A stretch of 10,952 bases of DNA from Propionibacteriaceae bacterium (GTDB lineage Bacteria; Actinomycetota; Actinomycetes; Propionibacteriales; Propionibacteriaceae), in contig DMIX01000303.1 of assembly GCA_003451975.1 (NCBI GenBank), positions 1-10,952 of the forward strand, given 5' to 3'. This document shows positions 1 to 7,966 of the stretch, one piece after another (position 1 is the first letter of the stretch; every line of letters starts with the position of its first letter). Under the pieces are notes generated by a model. It had not been told where the DNA came from. It saw only the letters and a list, made by a program, of their open reading frames with translations, and searched no databases. The position numbers were made by a program, and so were the translations under genes.

Positions 1-1000
1 TGCGTTCGCCTTCGAAATAGGGCACCAGCACCGCACCGCCGGCACCCGGCGCGGCCTGGAGAGCGAGGCGTCCCAATTCGTCGTGGTCGACGCCGAGCAG
101 GCCCGCGATCGAATCCAACACCCGAGCCGCATTCAAGGTGCACACCAGCGGCAAATACCCGCCGGTCGCGTCAGCGAATCCGGCCACATAGCCCGACGGG
201 TCGTGACTCGGGGTCGCCGTGGTGGCGAATACCGTCCCGGAGGTGCCCAGCGAGACGACCGTGTCACCGTCGCGGGCATCCAGGCCCAGTGCGGCGGACG
301 CATTGTCGCCCGCGCCGGGACCGACCAGAAAGCCTGGCCCGGCGACAGCTTCGGCAGGCTTCAACACCCGGGGCAGGACAGCATCATGACCCAATGCGAT
401 CGCCAAGAGTTGGCGGTCGTAGGCGCTGGCCGAGGCCGAGAAATAGCTGGTACCTGAGGCGTCGGAGCGGTCGGTGATCAGCTCGTCGAAGTCGGGCCCG
501 AGCTTGGCTTCACCGGACGGTCCGTAGCCTCGCAGTCGCCAGGTGAGCCAGTCATGAGGCAAACAGACTGCGGCGACCCGGGCCGCATTGTCCGGCTCGT
601 GGTCGCGCAGCCAGCGCAGCTTGGTGGCGGTGAAGGAGGCCACCGGAACCGAACCGGTGCGTCGAACCAGTTCCGCCAGCCCGATCTCAGTGATGAGATC
701 CTGGGCCGCTTCGGCGGAGCGGGTGTCGTTCCACAGCAGGGCTGGACGGATCACCCGGCCTTCGCTATCGAGGGCCACCATGCCGTGCTGTTGGCCTGCG
801 ATACTCACCGCGTCGATGCCGGCCAGGCCTCCGGCCTGCTCGATCGCGGCGTTGAGCGCCACCCACCAGTGCGCCGGATCGACTTCAGAACCAGCCGGAT
901 GTGCACGACGGCCGACGCTCAGCGCCTCACCGGTGGCAGCGTCACGAACGATGACCTTGCAGCTCTGGGTGGACGAATCCACGCCCATGACACGCGGCAT
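1..1000 (-). CDS. xylB: Xylulokinase (FGGY family), C-terminus beyond window
   Basis: Phosphorylates D-xylulose to xylulose 5-phosphate, the second step of the isomerase route for xylose; cytoplasmic. The frame is open from an ATG at 1000 to the left edge, about 333 codons, so roughly the last quarter of a normal FGGY kinase is missing. Visible landmarks, in order: an N-terminal phosphate-binding segment [11 protein letters not shown], the substrate-region motif [13 protein letters not shown], the conserved [20 protein letters not shown], the catalytic-Asp segment [13 protein letters not shown] followed by SLGTSGT, and VPYFEGER at the cut end. The ATG at 1000 is preceded by an AAGAGAGG-type ribosome site; a second in-frame ATG at 988 is possible but has a poorer site. 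It lies 61 nt downstream of xylA on the same strand, so the two are probably one operon. Gene identity is strong because both the motifs and the partner gene agree. Confidence 0.93.
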   Translation of the reverse strand, partial: MPRVMGVDSSTQSCKVIVRDAATGEALSVGRRAHPAGSEVDPAHWWVALNAAIEQAGGLAGIDAVSIAGQQHGMVALDSEGRVIRPALLWNDTRSAEAAQDLITEIGLAELVRRTGSVPVASFTATKLRWLRDHEPDNAARVAAVCLPHDWLTWRLRGYGPSGEAKLGPDFDELITDRSDASGTSYFSASASAYDRQLLAIALGHDAVLPRVLKPAEAVAGPGFLVGPGAGDNASAALGLDARDGDTVVSLGTSGTVFATTATPSHDPSGYVAGFADATGGYLPLVCTLNAARVLDSIAGLLGVDHDELGRLALQAAPGAGGAVLVPYFEGER

Positions 1001-1061
1001 TGCGGGCCTCTCTTGGTAGGAGTCACGGCATCGAGGCCGGGAGCCACCCTGCGGTGAGCTC

Positions 1062-2252
1062 TCAGCGTGCACCCATGAGGTGCTCGGTGGCGAGTTGCTG
1101 GAGTCGAACGAAGCCGAAACCCAAGCCGCCGAAGTAGGCCTGGGTGTCGAAGTCCTCGTAGGCGCTGTGATCAGCCATCAGGTCGGTGTAGCTTTCACCG
1201 TCGTCGAGCGTGGGGACTGCGAGTTCGGCCACCTTGGCGTCGGCCAAAGCCTGCTGCACCTCGGGGTCGGCTCGGAAGGCCTGAGTACGTTCCTTGAGTA
1301 GCAGGTAGGTGCGCATATTGGCTCGCACGGAGTCCCACACGCCGGTCTCGTCCTCGGTTCGGGAGGGCTTGTAGTCGAAATGGCGCATGCCGGTGTAGGC
1401 CTGCCCACCGCTGGGCCCACCGTTCTCCAACAGATCGACCAGGGCGAAAGCGTTGTGCAGGTCGCCGTGTCCGAACACCAGATCCTGGTCGTATTTGATG
1501 CCGCGCTGGCCGTTCAGATCGATATGGAACAGCTTGCCGTGATACAGCGCCTGGGCGATACCACTGGCGAAGTTCAACCCGGCCATCTGCTCGTGGCCGA
1601 CCTCGGGGTTCAGGCCCACCAGCTCGGGGTGCTCCAAGGAATTGATGAAGGCCAACGCATGGCCCACGGTGGGGAGCAGGATGTCGCCACGGGGCTCATT
1701 GGGTTTGGGCTCGATGGCGAACTTCAGGTCGTAGCCGGCGTCCAACACGTACTGGCTGAGCAGGTTGACCGCCTCCCGGTAGCGCTCCAGCGCGGCGCGG
1801 ACATCCTTGGCCGCGTCGTATTCGGCACCTTCGCGGCCACCCCACATTACGAAAACGTGAGCACCTACCTCCATAGCCAGATCGATATTGCGCAGCACCT
1901 TGCGCAGGGCGAAGCGTCGCACCGCGCGATCATTAGAGGTGAACCCGCCGTCCTTGAACACCGGTTGACTGAATAGATTCGTGGTGATCATCGGCACCTG
2001 CAGCCCGGTCGCAGCGCAGGCCGACGTGAGGCGATCGATCTGGGTGCGCCGCTCGGCTTCGGTGGAGCCGAAGGCGAAAAGGTCATCGTCGTGAAAGGTC
2101 AGCCCGTAGGCGCCCAGGGACGCCAACTTCTCGACGACGTGTACGACGTCCATCGGCCTACGGGTGGCGCCGCCGAAGGGGTCGGCACCGTTGTAGCCGA
2201 CGGTCCACAGGCCGAAAGTGAACTTATCAGCGGGGGTGGGCAGTGTGGGCAC
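1062..2252 (-). CDS. xylA: Xylose isomerase
   Basis: Interconverts D-xylose and D-xylulose, a two-metal TIM-barrel enzyme of the cytoplasm. With a GTG start at 2252 the product is 396 residues, close to the 388 usual for Streptomyces enzymes, and residue numbers fall on the family's known ones: His54 and Asp57 in TFHDDDL, Phe94, Trp137 in MWGGREG, Glu181 and Lys183 in [10 protein letters not shown], Glu217 and His220 in NPEVGHEQ, Asp245 in HIDLNGQ, and Asp255/Asp257. The last metal ligand, Asp287 in Streptomyces, is Asp293 here because of a small insertion near [16 protein letters not shown] ribosome site lies 4 nt before this GTG. The frame stays open upstream to 2492, but that extension has no family resemblance and crosses the operator. 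Transcription is probably repressed by the divergent ROK regulator. Confidence 0.96.
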   Translation of the reverse strand: MPTLPTPADKFTFGLWTVGYNGADPFGGATRRPMDVVHVVEKLASLGAYGLTFHDDDLFAFGSTEAERRTQIDRLTSACAATGLQVPMITTNLFSQPVFKDGGFTSNDRAVRRFALRKVLRNIDLAMEVGAHVFVMWGGREGAEYDAAKDVRAALERYREAVNLLSQYVLDAGYDLKFAIEPKPNEPRGDILLPTVGHALAFINSLEHPELVGLNPEVGHEQMAGLNFASGIAQALYHGKLFHIDLNGQRGIKYDQDLVFGHGDLHNAFALVDLLENGGPSGGQAYTGMRHFDYKPSRTEDETGVWDSVRANMRTYLLLKERTQAFRADPEVQQALADAKVAELAVPTLDDGESYTDLMADHSAYEDFDTQAYFGGLGFGFVRLQQLATEHLMGAR

Positions 2253-2282
2253 GTGGCCCTCCAATCTCTCCACGATGAGCGA

Positions 2283-2301
2283 ATGTTGTGAAGCACAACA
2301 T
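2283..2301. promoter_or_regulatory. Probable XylR operator (perfect 8-3-8 inverted repeat)
   Basis: ATGTTGTG-AAG-CACAACAT is a perfect inverted repeat with 8-bp arms and a 3-bp centre, lying in the xylA-xylR intergenic region 30 nt before the xylA start. It overlaps the -10 of the candidate xylA promoter and its expected transcription start. ROK repressors bind AT-rich dyads of about this size, and this is the only long dyad noticed in the region, so a repressor bound here would block xylA directly. Autoregulation of the divergent gene is also possible. Confidence 0.7.
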
Positions 2302-2325
2302 ACCTGTTTGGTGTGCCGACGTCCA
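2297..2325 (-). promoter_or_regulatory. Candidate xylA promoter
   Basis: Read on the minus strand, TGGACG (2320-2325) sits 17 nt before TATGTT (2297-2302), four of six matches each to the -35 and -10 consensus with ideal spacing. Predicted transcription would start around 2288-2291, inside the palindrome, leaving a leader of about 35-40 nt before the xylA GTG. The assignment rests on consensus and spacing only. Confidence 0.5.
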
Positions 2326-2445
2326 TTGCCGCCGGTCACGATGCGGCGGCGGGAGCTCTTGGCAGAATGCGCGAGTACATGGTTACGTTGCGAGCACGAA
2401 CAAACCGCGGGACGGGCTCGACCCGTGCGGCGGGAAGGAGCCGGA

Positions 2446-3621
2446 TTGCCCACCTCGAGGAAAGGCACCACTGAGGATGTCCGCCGCGACAATCTCGCTG
2501 CGATCCTGGCTCAGCTCCACCTCAATGGGCCGGCGTCGCGGTCGATCCTGGCGCAGCTGACCGGTCGCAACCGGTCGACCATTGCGAGCCTGGTGGGCGA
2601 CCTCGTCGAACTCGGGCTGGTCACCGAAAGCGCACCACCCTCCGAGGGGCGTCAGGGTATCCCCAGCCCGGTCGTGGCGATCCGTGCCGAGGTGGTCGCG
2701 CTGGTGTGCAACCCCGAGATCGACGCGCTCACCATCGGGGTGGTCGGGCTCGACGGCACCGTGCGCAGCATCATCCGCCACGACTACGACCGCCCGCCCA
2801 CGGCCGCCGAGGTGTGGCGCCTCGCCGCCGATGTCGTGGCCGATCTGCGCAGCGAACTGGCCGATCTGCGTGTCGTGGGAATGGGATCGGCTGTGCCGGG
2901 CCAGGTACGGACCGAAGACGGCGTGATCCGCAACGCCCCCCACCTGGGCTGGCGCGAGGAACCGTTCGCCCGCCCGCTGCAGCAGGCCTGCGGCTATCCG
3001 GTGTGGGTCGGCAACGACGCCGCCGTCGGTGCCCTGGCCGAAACCCAATTCGGTGCCGGACGTGGTGCGACCAATGTGGTCTACCTCAACGGTGGCGCCT
3101 CCGGCATCGGCGGCGGTGTGATCGTCGACGGACGGCTGCTGCGTGGTGCGTCCGGCTATGCCGGAGAGCTGGGGCATCTGCGAGTCAGTGGCTCTGAGCA
3201 GGCCGATTCGGCCGGAATCCCGGGCACCGTCGAAGCCGTCGTCACCCGCTCCGAACTGTTGGCCGCCTTTCAGGTCGACCGGGCCACCGGCGACGAACTC
3301 GCCCGGCTGCTGCGCGGTCCCCTACCTGCGGCAGTCGCCGATGTGGTCACCCGTCAGGTCGCCCACCTGGGAGTAGCCGTCGCCGGAGCCATCAACGTGT
3401 TCAATCCCGAGTTCGTGGTGCTGGGCGGATTCTTGGCCGATCTGCAGGCCTGCGCTCCCGCCGATCTCGATGCCCGTGTTGGGCAGTTCGCCCTAGCGCC
3501 GTTGCGTGAGCATGTCCAGATCGTGCCCTCGGCGTTGGGGGAGAAACTCCTGGTGGTGGGAGCCGCCGGGCTCGCCTTCGCGCCACTTCTGCGAGACCCG
3601 GCGCGGATTCAGCTCGGTTGA
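2446..3621 (+). CDS. xylR: ROK-family transcriptional repressor, XylR-like
   Basis: Probable xylose-responsive repressor of xylAB. From a TTG at 2446 it is 391 residues, the usual ROK repressor length. Residues about 10-75 form a winged helix-turn-helix ([25 protein letters not shown]), followed by a ROK sugar-binding domain with [37 protein letters not shown] and GYAGELGHL. The TTG is chosen because GGAAGGAG lies 5 nt before it; a GTG at 2425 is an in-frame alternative, and the longer open frame back to 2218 runs through the operator and into xylA. Oddity: the usual ROK zinc motif (CxCGxxGCxE) after GELGH is absent, and [14 protein letters not shown] stands in its place. A weak promoter (TTGGCA 2359, TACGTT 2384, spacing 19) is possible. 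The specificity for xylose is inferred from divergence with xylAB. Confidence 0.88.
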   Translation: MPTSRKGTTEDVRRDNLAAILAQLHLNGPASRSILAQLTGRNRSTIASLVGDLVELGLVTESAPPSEGRQGIPSPVVAIRAEVVALVCNPEIDALTIGVVGLDGTVRSIIRHDYDRPPTAAEVWRLAADVVADLRSELADLRVVGMGSAVPGQVRTEDGVIRNAPHLGWREEPFARPLQQACGYPVWVGNDAAVGALAETQFGAGRGATNVVYLNGGASGIGGGVIVDGRLLRGASGYAGELGHLRVSGSEQADSAGIPGTVEAVVTRSELLAAFQVDRATGDELARLLRGPLPAAVADVVTRQVAHLGVAVAGAINVFNPEFVVLGGFLADLQACAPADLDARVGQFALAPLREHVQIVPSALGEKLLVVGAAGLAFAPLLRDPARIQLG

Positions 3622-3657
3622 GGAGCGGTCCCGCTGTCCACGTGGATAGATCTCCCC

Positions 3658-3686
3658 GCGACAGGTGGGAAAACATTGTTTAGGTT
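3658..3686 (+). promoter_or_regulatory. Candidate promoter of the WXG100/hydrolase cassette
   Basis: GCGACA (3658-3663) and TAGGTT (3681-3686) are 17 nt apart in the gap between xylR and the first cassette gene, with the TAnnnT form of -10 accepted by many actinobacterial sigma factors. It lies in an unusually AT-rich patch (3669-3690). The match to consensus is modest. A 10-bp perfect palindrome TCCACGTGGA (3637-3646) just upstream could be an operator. Confidence 0.3.
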
Positions 3687-3733
3687 TAGGCCTGCGAAGA
3701 CTGGCGGTCGTCAATACGAAGGCGGAAACCGAC

Positions 3734-4000
3734 GTGGTGTTTTGGGGAGCAAACCTCAGTGAGCTGCAGGGATTTTCCTCCGACCTGAGAGGGAAGTCGT
3801 CAGAGTTGAGGGAGATCTTGGCAAAACTGAATCGGCGACTGGAGGTGACGTCCTGGCAGGGCCCCGACGCCGACCGGTTCCGCGCCGAATGGCACGACAG
3901 CTTTGTGCCGGCACTCAAGAGGCTGGCCGATGAGGTCGGCACCGCTGCAGATGAACTGAAGCGGGGCGCCGATGACCAGCGAAAGGCGTCGTCACAGTGA
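3734..4000 (+). CDS. Small WXG100-like helical protein
   Basis: An 88-residue helix-turn-helix protein of the EsxA/EsxB type: a first amphipathic helix (about residues 8-38), a W-x-G turn at Trp41-Gln-Gly43 in SWQGPDADRF, then a second helix to the end, within the normal WXG100 length near 100. Such proteins are exported as helical-bundle dimers by type VII systems or act as partners of larger substrates. It aligns by eye to the N-terminus of the next gene (GANxSEL near the start, WxGPxADxF, Ax-DQ-x-ASS at the end), so the two probably form a pair. No tyrosine of the YxxxD/E export signal follows the second helix. The start chosen is GTG at 3734 with GAAGGCGGA 7 nt upstream; GTG at 3737 is equally plausible, and the frame is open back to 3665. 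Several AGA/AGG, TTT and GGA codons contrast with the neighbouring genes. Confidence 0.78.
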   Translation: MVFWGANLSELQGFSSDLRGKSSELREILAKLNRRLEVTSWQGPDADRFRAEWHDSFVPALKRLADEVGTAADELKRGADDQRKASSQ

Positions 4001-4028
4001 TCCCTCGAGCGAATAGGTGGGCCGTCCA

Positions 4029-5372
4029 GTGAGCGACTTCTATGGTGCGAATCCCAGCGAGCTTCGGGAACTGGCCACAACCTTCGATGCGCAGTCCACA
4101 GATCTGCTTCAGTGGCGTGCAGCGCTGGGCTCCCGCGTGAAGTCCGGACTATGGGTCGGCCCGCGAGCAGATGCCTTCAATCGCGACTGGGACGGCAAAC
4201 ACGACCAGCTGCTCAGAGCCGCGTCACAGTTCTTGGTGAATGCTGCCAGATCATTGCGTGAGAATGCCGACCAGCAAGACCAGGCCAGCAGTGCCGGTGA
4301 GGTTGGTCCGGGGACGGGCGGCGGTCAGCCACCTCAGGGGAGCGACGACGCGCTCAGCTCCGCACTGGGATGGTTCGCCGATCGTGGCGAGGCCATCGGG
4401 GATGCTTTCGGTGATGTAGCCGAAGGAACCCTCACCTACTGGGACGCCGCCTTCGTCCCCTACTTCAGGTTGGAGCTTCCTCGCTTCACGGAGGTAGTGT
4501 CGTCCAACATCGCGGCGAGTCTCAATATCTTCAGCGCCGCCGTGACGCTCGGTACCGTGGGGATCGTCGATCTTAATCTCGGCGACGACGGTGAGCCCTA
4601 CGCTGGCACGCCTCAAGCCCTTCCCGGTGACGTTCCCAGCTTCGACAACCTGCAATCAGTAATGGCGCAGACGGTGGTGGCCTACGACGATGGGCCTGGC
4701 CAGATCCGGGTCACCACCATCGTGGGCCCCGACGGTCAGCCCAAGGTGATCGTCTCGGTGCCCGGCACAGAAACCTGGAATCCGCTCACCGGCGACAACC
4801 CCATGGATGGGACCGGCAACTTCGTCACCGCCGGTGGCGGGCGCTCGACCTTGACAGAGGCGGTCGCGTTGGCGATGGCCAATGCCAACATCCCCCCTGG
4901 CGCTCAGGTGATGATGGTGGGGCATTCCCAGGGAGGGATGAGCGTGGCCGATCTGGTCTCCGATCCCGATTTCGTCTCCCAGTACAACGTCACTAATGCG
5001 GTGACGTTCGGCTCACCTATCGACAGTGATCAGATTGATGCCCGGGTACATGTGATGGAGATCCAACACGGCAACGACTGGGTTCCGGTCCTCGACCTGC
5101 AGAATTCTGCGGCGGTCCCGGTTGGTCCAGTCATGGTGCCCATCCCGGGAAGTGTTCCTGAAGTGAACGAGCACCACTTCAGGGCGACTCTGCCCAGCCC
5201 GGGCGGGCCCTTTGATGTCCTCGAGAATCACAATCAGGCCAACTACCTGGAATCGGTAGCCAACAATCCCAATCCGGTCTTTGCCGCCTACGAAGACCAA
5301 CTACGCGAATCGGGCTTCCTGGGAGGGGTCACCCAAGACAACGTGACGATCCACGTCGGACGGAAGGACTGA
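4029..5372 (+). CDS. WXG100-like domain fused to serine alpha/beta-hydrolase; putative type VII effector
   Basis: A 447-residue two-part protein. Residues 1-88 repeat the WXG100-like layout of the preceding gene (GANPSEL, Trp42-Val-Gly44 in LWVGPRADAF, ending DQQDQASS). A Gly-rich linker (89-104) and a middle segment with weakly hydrophobic stretches (about 155-182) follow. Residues about 205-410 look like a lipase/esterase-type alpha/beta-hydrolase: strand IVSVPGTETW, nucleophile elbow GHSQGG with Ser300, AVTFGSP, a likely acid Asp350 in HGNDWVPVLD, and a likely catalytic His401 in NHNQANYL (His382/383 are alternatives). The substrate is unknown; lipid ester cleavage is inferred from the fold. 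GTG at 4029 is preferred (AGGTGG 8 nt upstream, matching the neighbour's N-terminus); GTG at 4017 is an alternative. The domain order is that of secreted effectors in which the helical domain guides export. Confidence 0.82.
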   Translation: MSDFYGANPSELRELATTFDAQSTDLLQWRAALGSRVKSGLWVGPRADAFNRDWDGKHDQLLRAASQFLVNAARSLRENADQQDQASSAGEVGPGTGGGQPPQGSDDALSSALGWFADRGEAIGDAFGDVAEGTLTYWDAAFVPYFRLELPRFTEVVSSNIAASLNIFSAAVTLGTVGIVDLNLGDDGEPYAGTPQALPGDVPSFDNLQSVMAQTVVAYDDGPGQIRVTTIVGPDGQPKVIVSVPGTETWNPLTGDNPMDGTGNFVTAGGGRSTLTEAVALAMANANIPPGAQVMMVGHSQGGMSVADLVSDPDFVSQYNVTNAVTFGSPIDSDQIDARVHVMEIQHGNDWVPVLDLQNSAAVPVGPVMVPIPGSVPEVNEHHFRATLPSPGGPFDVLENHNQANYLESVANNPNPVFAAYEDQLRESGFLGGVTQDNVTIHVGRKD

Positions 5373-5374
5373 GC

Positions 5375-5830
5375 GTGCGGCGCGTAACGGTGATTGTGGT
5401 CGCAGTCGTTCTGGGTTTGGGATCGATTGCAGGCATGGTTGCGGCGTTCGACTACCTCGCCGACTTGTTCGCCGGCACAGGCAGTCGAAGTCGAGCCTGT
5501 GATGCCATCTATCGTGAGGACATCCTGGCCGTGCCCGGTGTGACGTCAGTAGAGGTCCACTGCGCAATGCAACTGGGGGGTACCCAGACGGTCGAGGTGA
5601 GCGTCGATGCTTCCGACAAATGGGCTGCGCAGGATATTGCCCGTGAAGTGGTGACGGCGATGGCACGCGACCCGCGCGTTGAGGATGGGTGGCTGTTTCC
5701 GAGGAAGTACCGGCTCGACGACGGGAGTCCTGTGGTTTTCAACTTTTACGACGAGGGGCTGACCCTCGGCACGGTGGGCGACGTGCGCAGGACCTGGAGC
5801 ATTACCCCGACTCCGGAGAGGAAGCGCTGA
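5375..5830 (+). CDS. Membrane-anchored protein of unknown family
   Basis: A 151-residue protein with one N-terminal hydrophobic segment (about residues 4-25) after MRR, so it is probably a signal anchor with the rest outside the membrane. The remaining part reads as a small alpha/beta fold (VTSVEVHCAM, TVEVSVDASD, then a helix AAQDIAREVVTAMARD and RVEDGWLF). Two cysteines, Cys42 and Cys63, could form an extracytoplasmic disulfide. There is no lipobox cysteine. The GTG start at 5375 is 2 nt after the hydrolase stop, with GGAAGGA 6 nt before it, so it is in the same operon. Its place right after an apparently exported hydrolase makes an immunity or accessory role reasonable, but nothing in the sequence proves it. 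Confidence 0.7.
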   Translation: MRRVTVIVVAVVLGLGSIAGMVAAFDYLADLFAGTGSRSRACDAIYREDILAVPGVTSVEVHCAMQLGGTQTVEVSVDASDKWAAQDIAREVVTAMARDPRVEDGWLFPRKYRLDDGSPVVFNFYDEGLTLGTVGDVRRTWSITPTPERKR

Positions 5831-5831
5831 G

Positions 5832-6479
5832 GTGGAGTCCCAGCAGTTGACCATGACGGGTTCTGACTTTGAGGACTTGCTGCAACAGGCGAACCAGATT
5901 CTCGCCGATGCCGTTCCGCAGGACGGAGAGTCGCTGGCCGCCGTCCTGGCGGAGCATATGTCGGCTCCCGTGCGGGCCACGATGGTTGGCGCCGCCGATG
6001 GGCTGGGGATGCTCGTTCGGCTCACGCAGGCAGCAGACGGCGCCCTCATCGTGGCTCAGCCGGTGCGCGATGTCGAAGGTAGGACCGTGCCCGACGGCAG
6101 TGTTCAACTGTCGTTCGCCCCGTCGCCCAACTGGCGGGAGCTGGCTGAGTTGTTGCCACCGGTGGCGGCTCTCCGGGCACCGGCGGTGCAGGGTCAGTAC
6201 GCTGACGGCCGCGTGGTGGTGCTGCCCGATCCCGCTGGGGGTGAGGTGGAGGCGAGTCTCCACCTGCGAGTCGAAGCTTGGGTTCCCGGAGTCGAAACCC
6301 CAAAGGTTTGGGCGCGCGCCTGGGTGGTGCGCGATGGCGAGTTGTTCGACCTTCGGCACCGAGACGGCGGATTGGTGGCGGTTCAGCGGCCTGCTGGATC
6401 GGTCGCGGCGGAACTGGAGTGGGCTCTGGCCGGGGCTGTTGATGTCATCGCTGGGGCTTTGGCGAAGCCGGCGCAGTGA
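5832..6479 (+). CDS. Soluble protein of unknown family, last gene of the WXG100/hydrolase cassette
   Basis: A 215-residue acidic protein with no signal peptide or membrane segment, hence probably cytoplasmic. An N-terminal helix (FEDLLQQANQILADAV) is followed by alternating strands (ALIVAQPV, GSVQLSFAPS, GRVVVLPD, ASLHLRVEAWV, WARAWVVRDGELFDL) and a C-terminal helix (AELEWALAGAVDVIAGAL). I do not recognise the family. The GTG at 5832 lies 1 nt after the previous stop with GGAGAGGAAG 8 nt upstream; an internal ATG (residue 8) is an alternative. Given its position it could be a cytoplasmic immunity protein, an export chaperone for the WXG100-like pair, or an unrelated passenger. Confidence 0.7.
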   Translation: MESQQLTMTGSDFEDLLQQANQILADAVPQDGESLAAVLAEHMSAPVRATMVGAADGLGMLVRLTQAADGALIVAQPVRDVEGRTVPDGSVQLSFAPSPNWRELAELLPPVAALRAPAVQGQYADGRVVVLPDPAGGEVEASLHLRVEAWVPGVETPKVWARAWVVRDGELFDLRHRDGGLVAVQRPAGSVAAELEWALAGAVDVIAGALAKPAQ

Positions 6480-6526
6480 TGCGTCTGATCGTGGAGACGC
6501 GCCGTCGATAGTTGGTGGTAGGTGGC

Positions 6527-7966
6527 TCACTCCACGACGGCCGACTGGCCTCCGGTGGTTTCGGTGGCTTCTTCGGGAGGCTCGGCGCTGCCCGGCAATC
6601 GAATCGTGAACTCCGCCCCACCAGAAGCCGCCCGGCCTGCCTTCACCCAGCCACCGTGGGCCTTGACGGTCTGAGCAACGATCGACAGCCCCAAACCCGA
6701 CCCGGGCGTAGTGCGGGCGTGATCGGAACGATAGAAGCGGTCGAAGACGTGCGGAAGGTCGGCCTCGGCAATGCCCGGGCCCTCATCACTGATGCGCACC
6801 CGGTCACCGTGCAGACGTACTGTGATGCGTCCGCCCGGCGGAGAGAACTTGACCGCGTTGTCCAGCAGGTTGGTGATGGCTCGCTCCAGGCTGTCCGGCT
6901 CGCCGACCAGATACAGCGGCTCGGTCTCCACATCGAAAGTGAGGCCAGGGCCGCGTCGCTTGGCTCGGATCACCGCATTGTTGACCACATCGCGCAGGTC
7001 GATCGGCTCCGGGTGGGCCTGCACCCGGTCGTCGCGGGAGAGATGAACCAGGTCACCGATCAACTGGGTGAACTCGCCGAGCTGGGCGGCGATGTCTCGG
7101 AGGATCTCGCCACGCGCCCCCTCCGGCAGCATGTTCTGGCGATCGTCGGCGATCAGCAACTCCACATTGGTGCGCAACGAGGTCAGCGGCGTCCGCAACT
7201 CGTGGCCCGCGTCGGCGATCAGGCGGCGTTGTCGCTCCCGGGAGGAGTGCAGCGAGCGCATCATCGTGTTGAACGCACCGGTGAGATCAGTGAGCTCATC
7301 CATGCCGCCGACCTCGATCGGGGCCAACTCGTCGGTCTCGGTGACCCGGCTCACCGCCTCGGTCAACCGCTGGATCGGCAGCAGACCCGAGCGGGCGATG
7401 AACCACCCGATGGCGCCGGCCAACAGCACAGCCAACAGACCGAAGGTCAGCAGCGAGAACGCCAAGATGCGCAAGATCTGATCGGTAGGCCCCAGCGGAC
7501 GGCCCAGCACCAGGGCGTAGTAAGTGCCCTGATCAGCCAGCGGCACGGCGACGATCCGATAGGACTCCCCATTGTCGGCCACGCCGGTGCGGGCCGAGGT
7601 TCCGATCTGGGTGCGGGCGATCGTCAGCTCGGCGTCGCTGGATTCCAGCTTCACTCCGTTGCCTGGCGGATAGATCGTGCGACCATCGGAACGCACCAGC
7701 ATGATGGTGACATTCGCTGTCGACAGCGCTTCACTGTTCAACCCGCCCAGCGACTCGGCGTCGCCGGCGATCCAGGTGGTCGTGACGTCGGCCACTGCCA
7801 GCAGTTCGGTGTCGAGTTGGTCGTAGATCGCGAAGGTGGTGATCAGGTACGCCGCCACGCCGGTGATGGCGACCGCACCGGCCACCGCCACCGAGATCAA
7901 CGCCATCAACCGGTCATGCAGTGGCCGGTTGGTGACTGACAGAATCGAACGGAGCCAGCGGATCAC
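6527..7966 (-). CDS. mprB: MprB-like sensor histidine kinase
   Basis: Membrane sensor of the two-component pair. In 479 residues: transmembrane helix 1 (about 21-43), an extracytoplasmic sensor of about 120 residues, helix 2 (168-190), HAMP (about 190-243), a dimerisation domain with phospho-acceptor His255 in [18 protein letters not shown], and an ATPase domain with N-box NLLDN (366-370), DEGPGIA (394-400), FDRFYRS and GSGLGLS (422-428). The [16 protein letters not shown] and SRERQ segments are nearly those of mycobacterial MprB, an envelope-stress sensor; the sensor domain is more different. Its GTG start overlaps the regulator's stop by 4 nt (GTGA), so translation is coupled. A C-terminal tail rich in Glu, Thr and Pro follows the kinase core. 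The symbol is by similarity; the true signal is unknown. Confidence 0.9.
   Translation of the reverse strand: MIRWLRSILSVTNRPLHDRLMALISVAVAGAVAITGVAAYLITTFAIYDQLDTELLAVADVTTTWIAGDAESLGGLNSEALSTANVTIMLVRSDGRTIYPPGNGVKLESSDAELTIARTQIGTSARTGVADNGESYRIVAVPLADQGTYYALVLGRPLGPTDQILRILAFSLLTFGLLAVLLAGAIGWFIARSGLLPIQRLTEAVSRVTETDELAPIEVGGMDELTDLTGAFNTMMRSLHSSRERQRRLIADAGHELRTPLTSLRTNVELLIADDRQNMLPEGARGEILRDIAAQLGEFTQLIGDLVHLSRDDRVQAHPEPIDLRDVVNNAVIRAKRRGPGLTFDVETEPLYLVGEPDSLERAITNLLDNAVKFSPPGGRITVRLHGDRVRISDEGPGIAEADLPHVFDRFYRSDHARTTPGSGLGLSIVAQTVKAHGGWVKAGRAASGGAEFTIRLPGSAEPPEEATETTGGQSAVVE

Noticed and set aside
2253..2492. N-terminal extension of xylA by 80 codons
   Set aside because: It would run through the operator and candidate promoter, shows no family similarity, and the GTG at 2252 restores the standard residue numbering of the enzyme.
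2383..3177. Minus-strand open frame of 264 codons opposite xylR
   Set aside because: Shadow of the ROK gene; His/Gly/Asp-rich with no recognisable domain.
3624..3635. AGCGG-TC-CCGCT just after the xylR stop
   Set aside because: As RNA it gives only about four pairs with a minimal loop and no T-run; not enough for a terminator call.
6489..6537. Inverted repeat TCGTGGAG / CTCCACGA between the convergent genes
   Set aside because: The arms are 8 bp with a 33-nt loop and no T-run, and the right arm lies at and inside the kinase gene's 3' end; too weak to call a terminator.
6512..7939. Plus-strand open frame of 475 codons
   Set aside because: It is the exact antisense of the MprB-like kinase, whose motifs are complete; the plus-strand product is Gln/Arg/His-rich with no family features, typical of antisense frames in GC-rich DNA.
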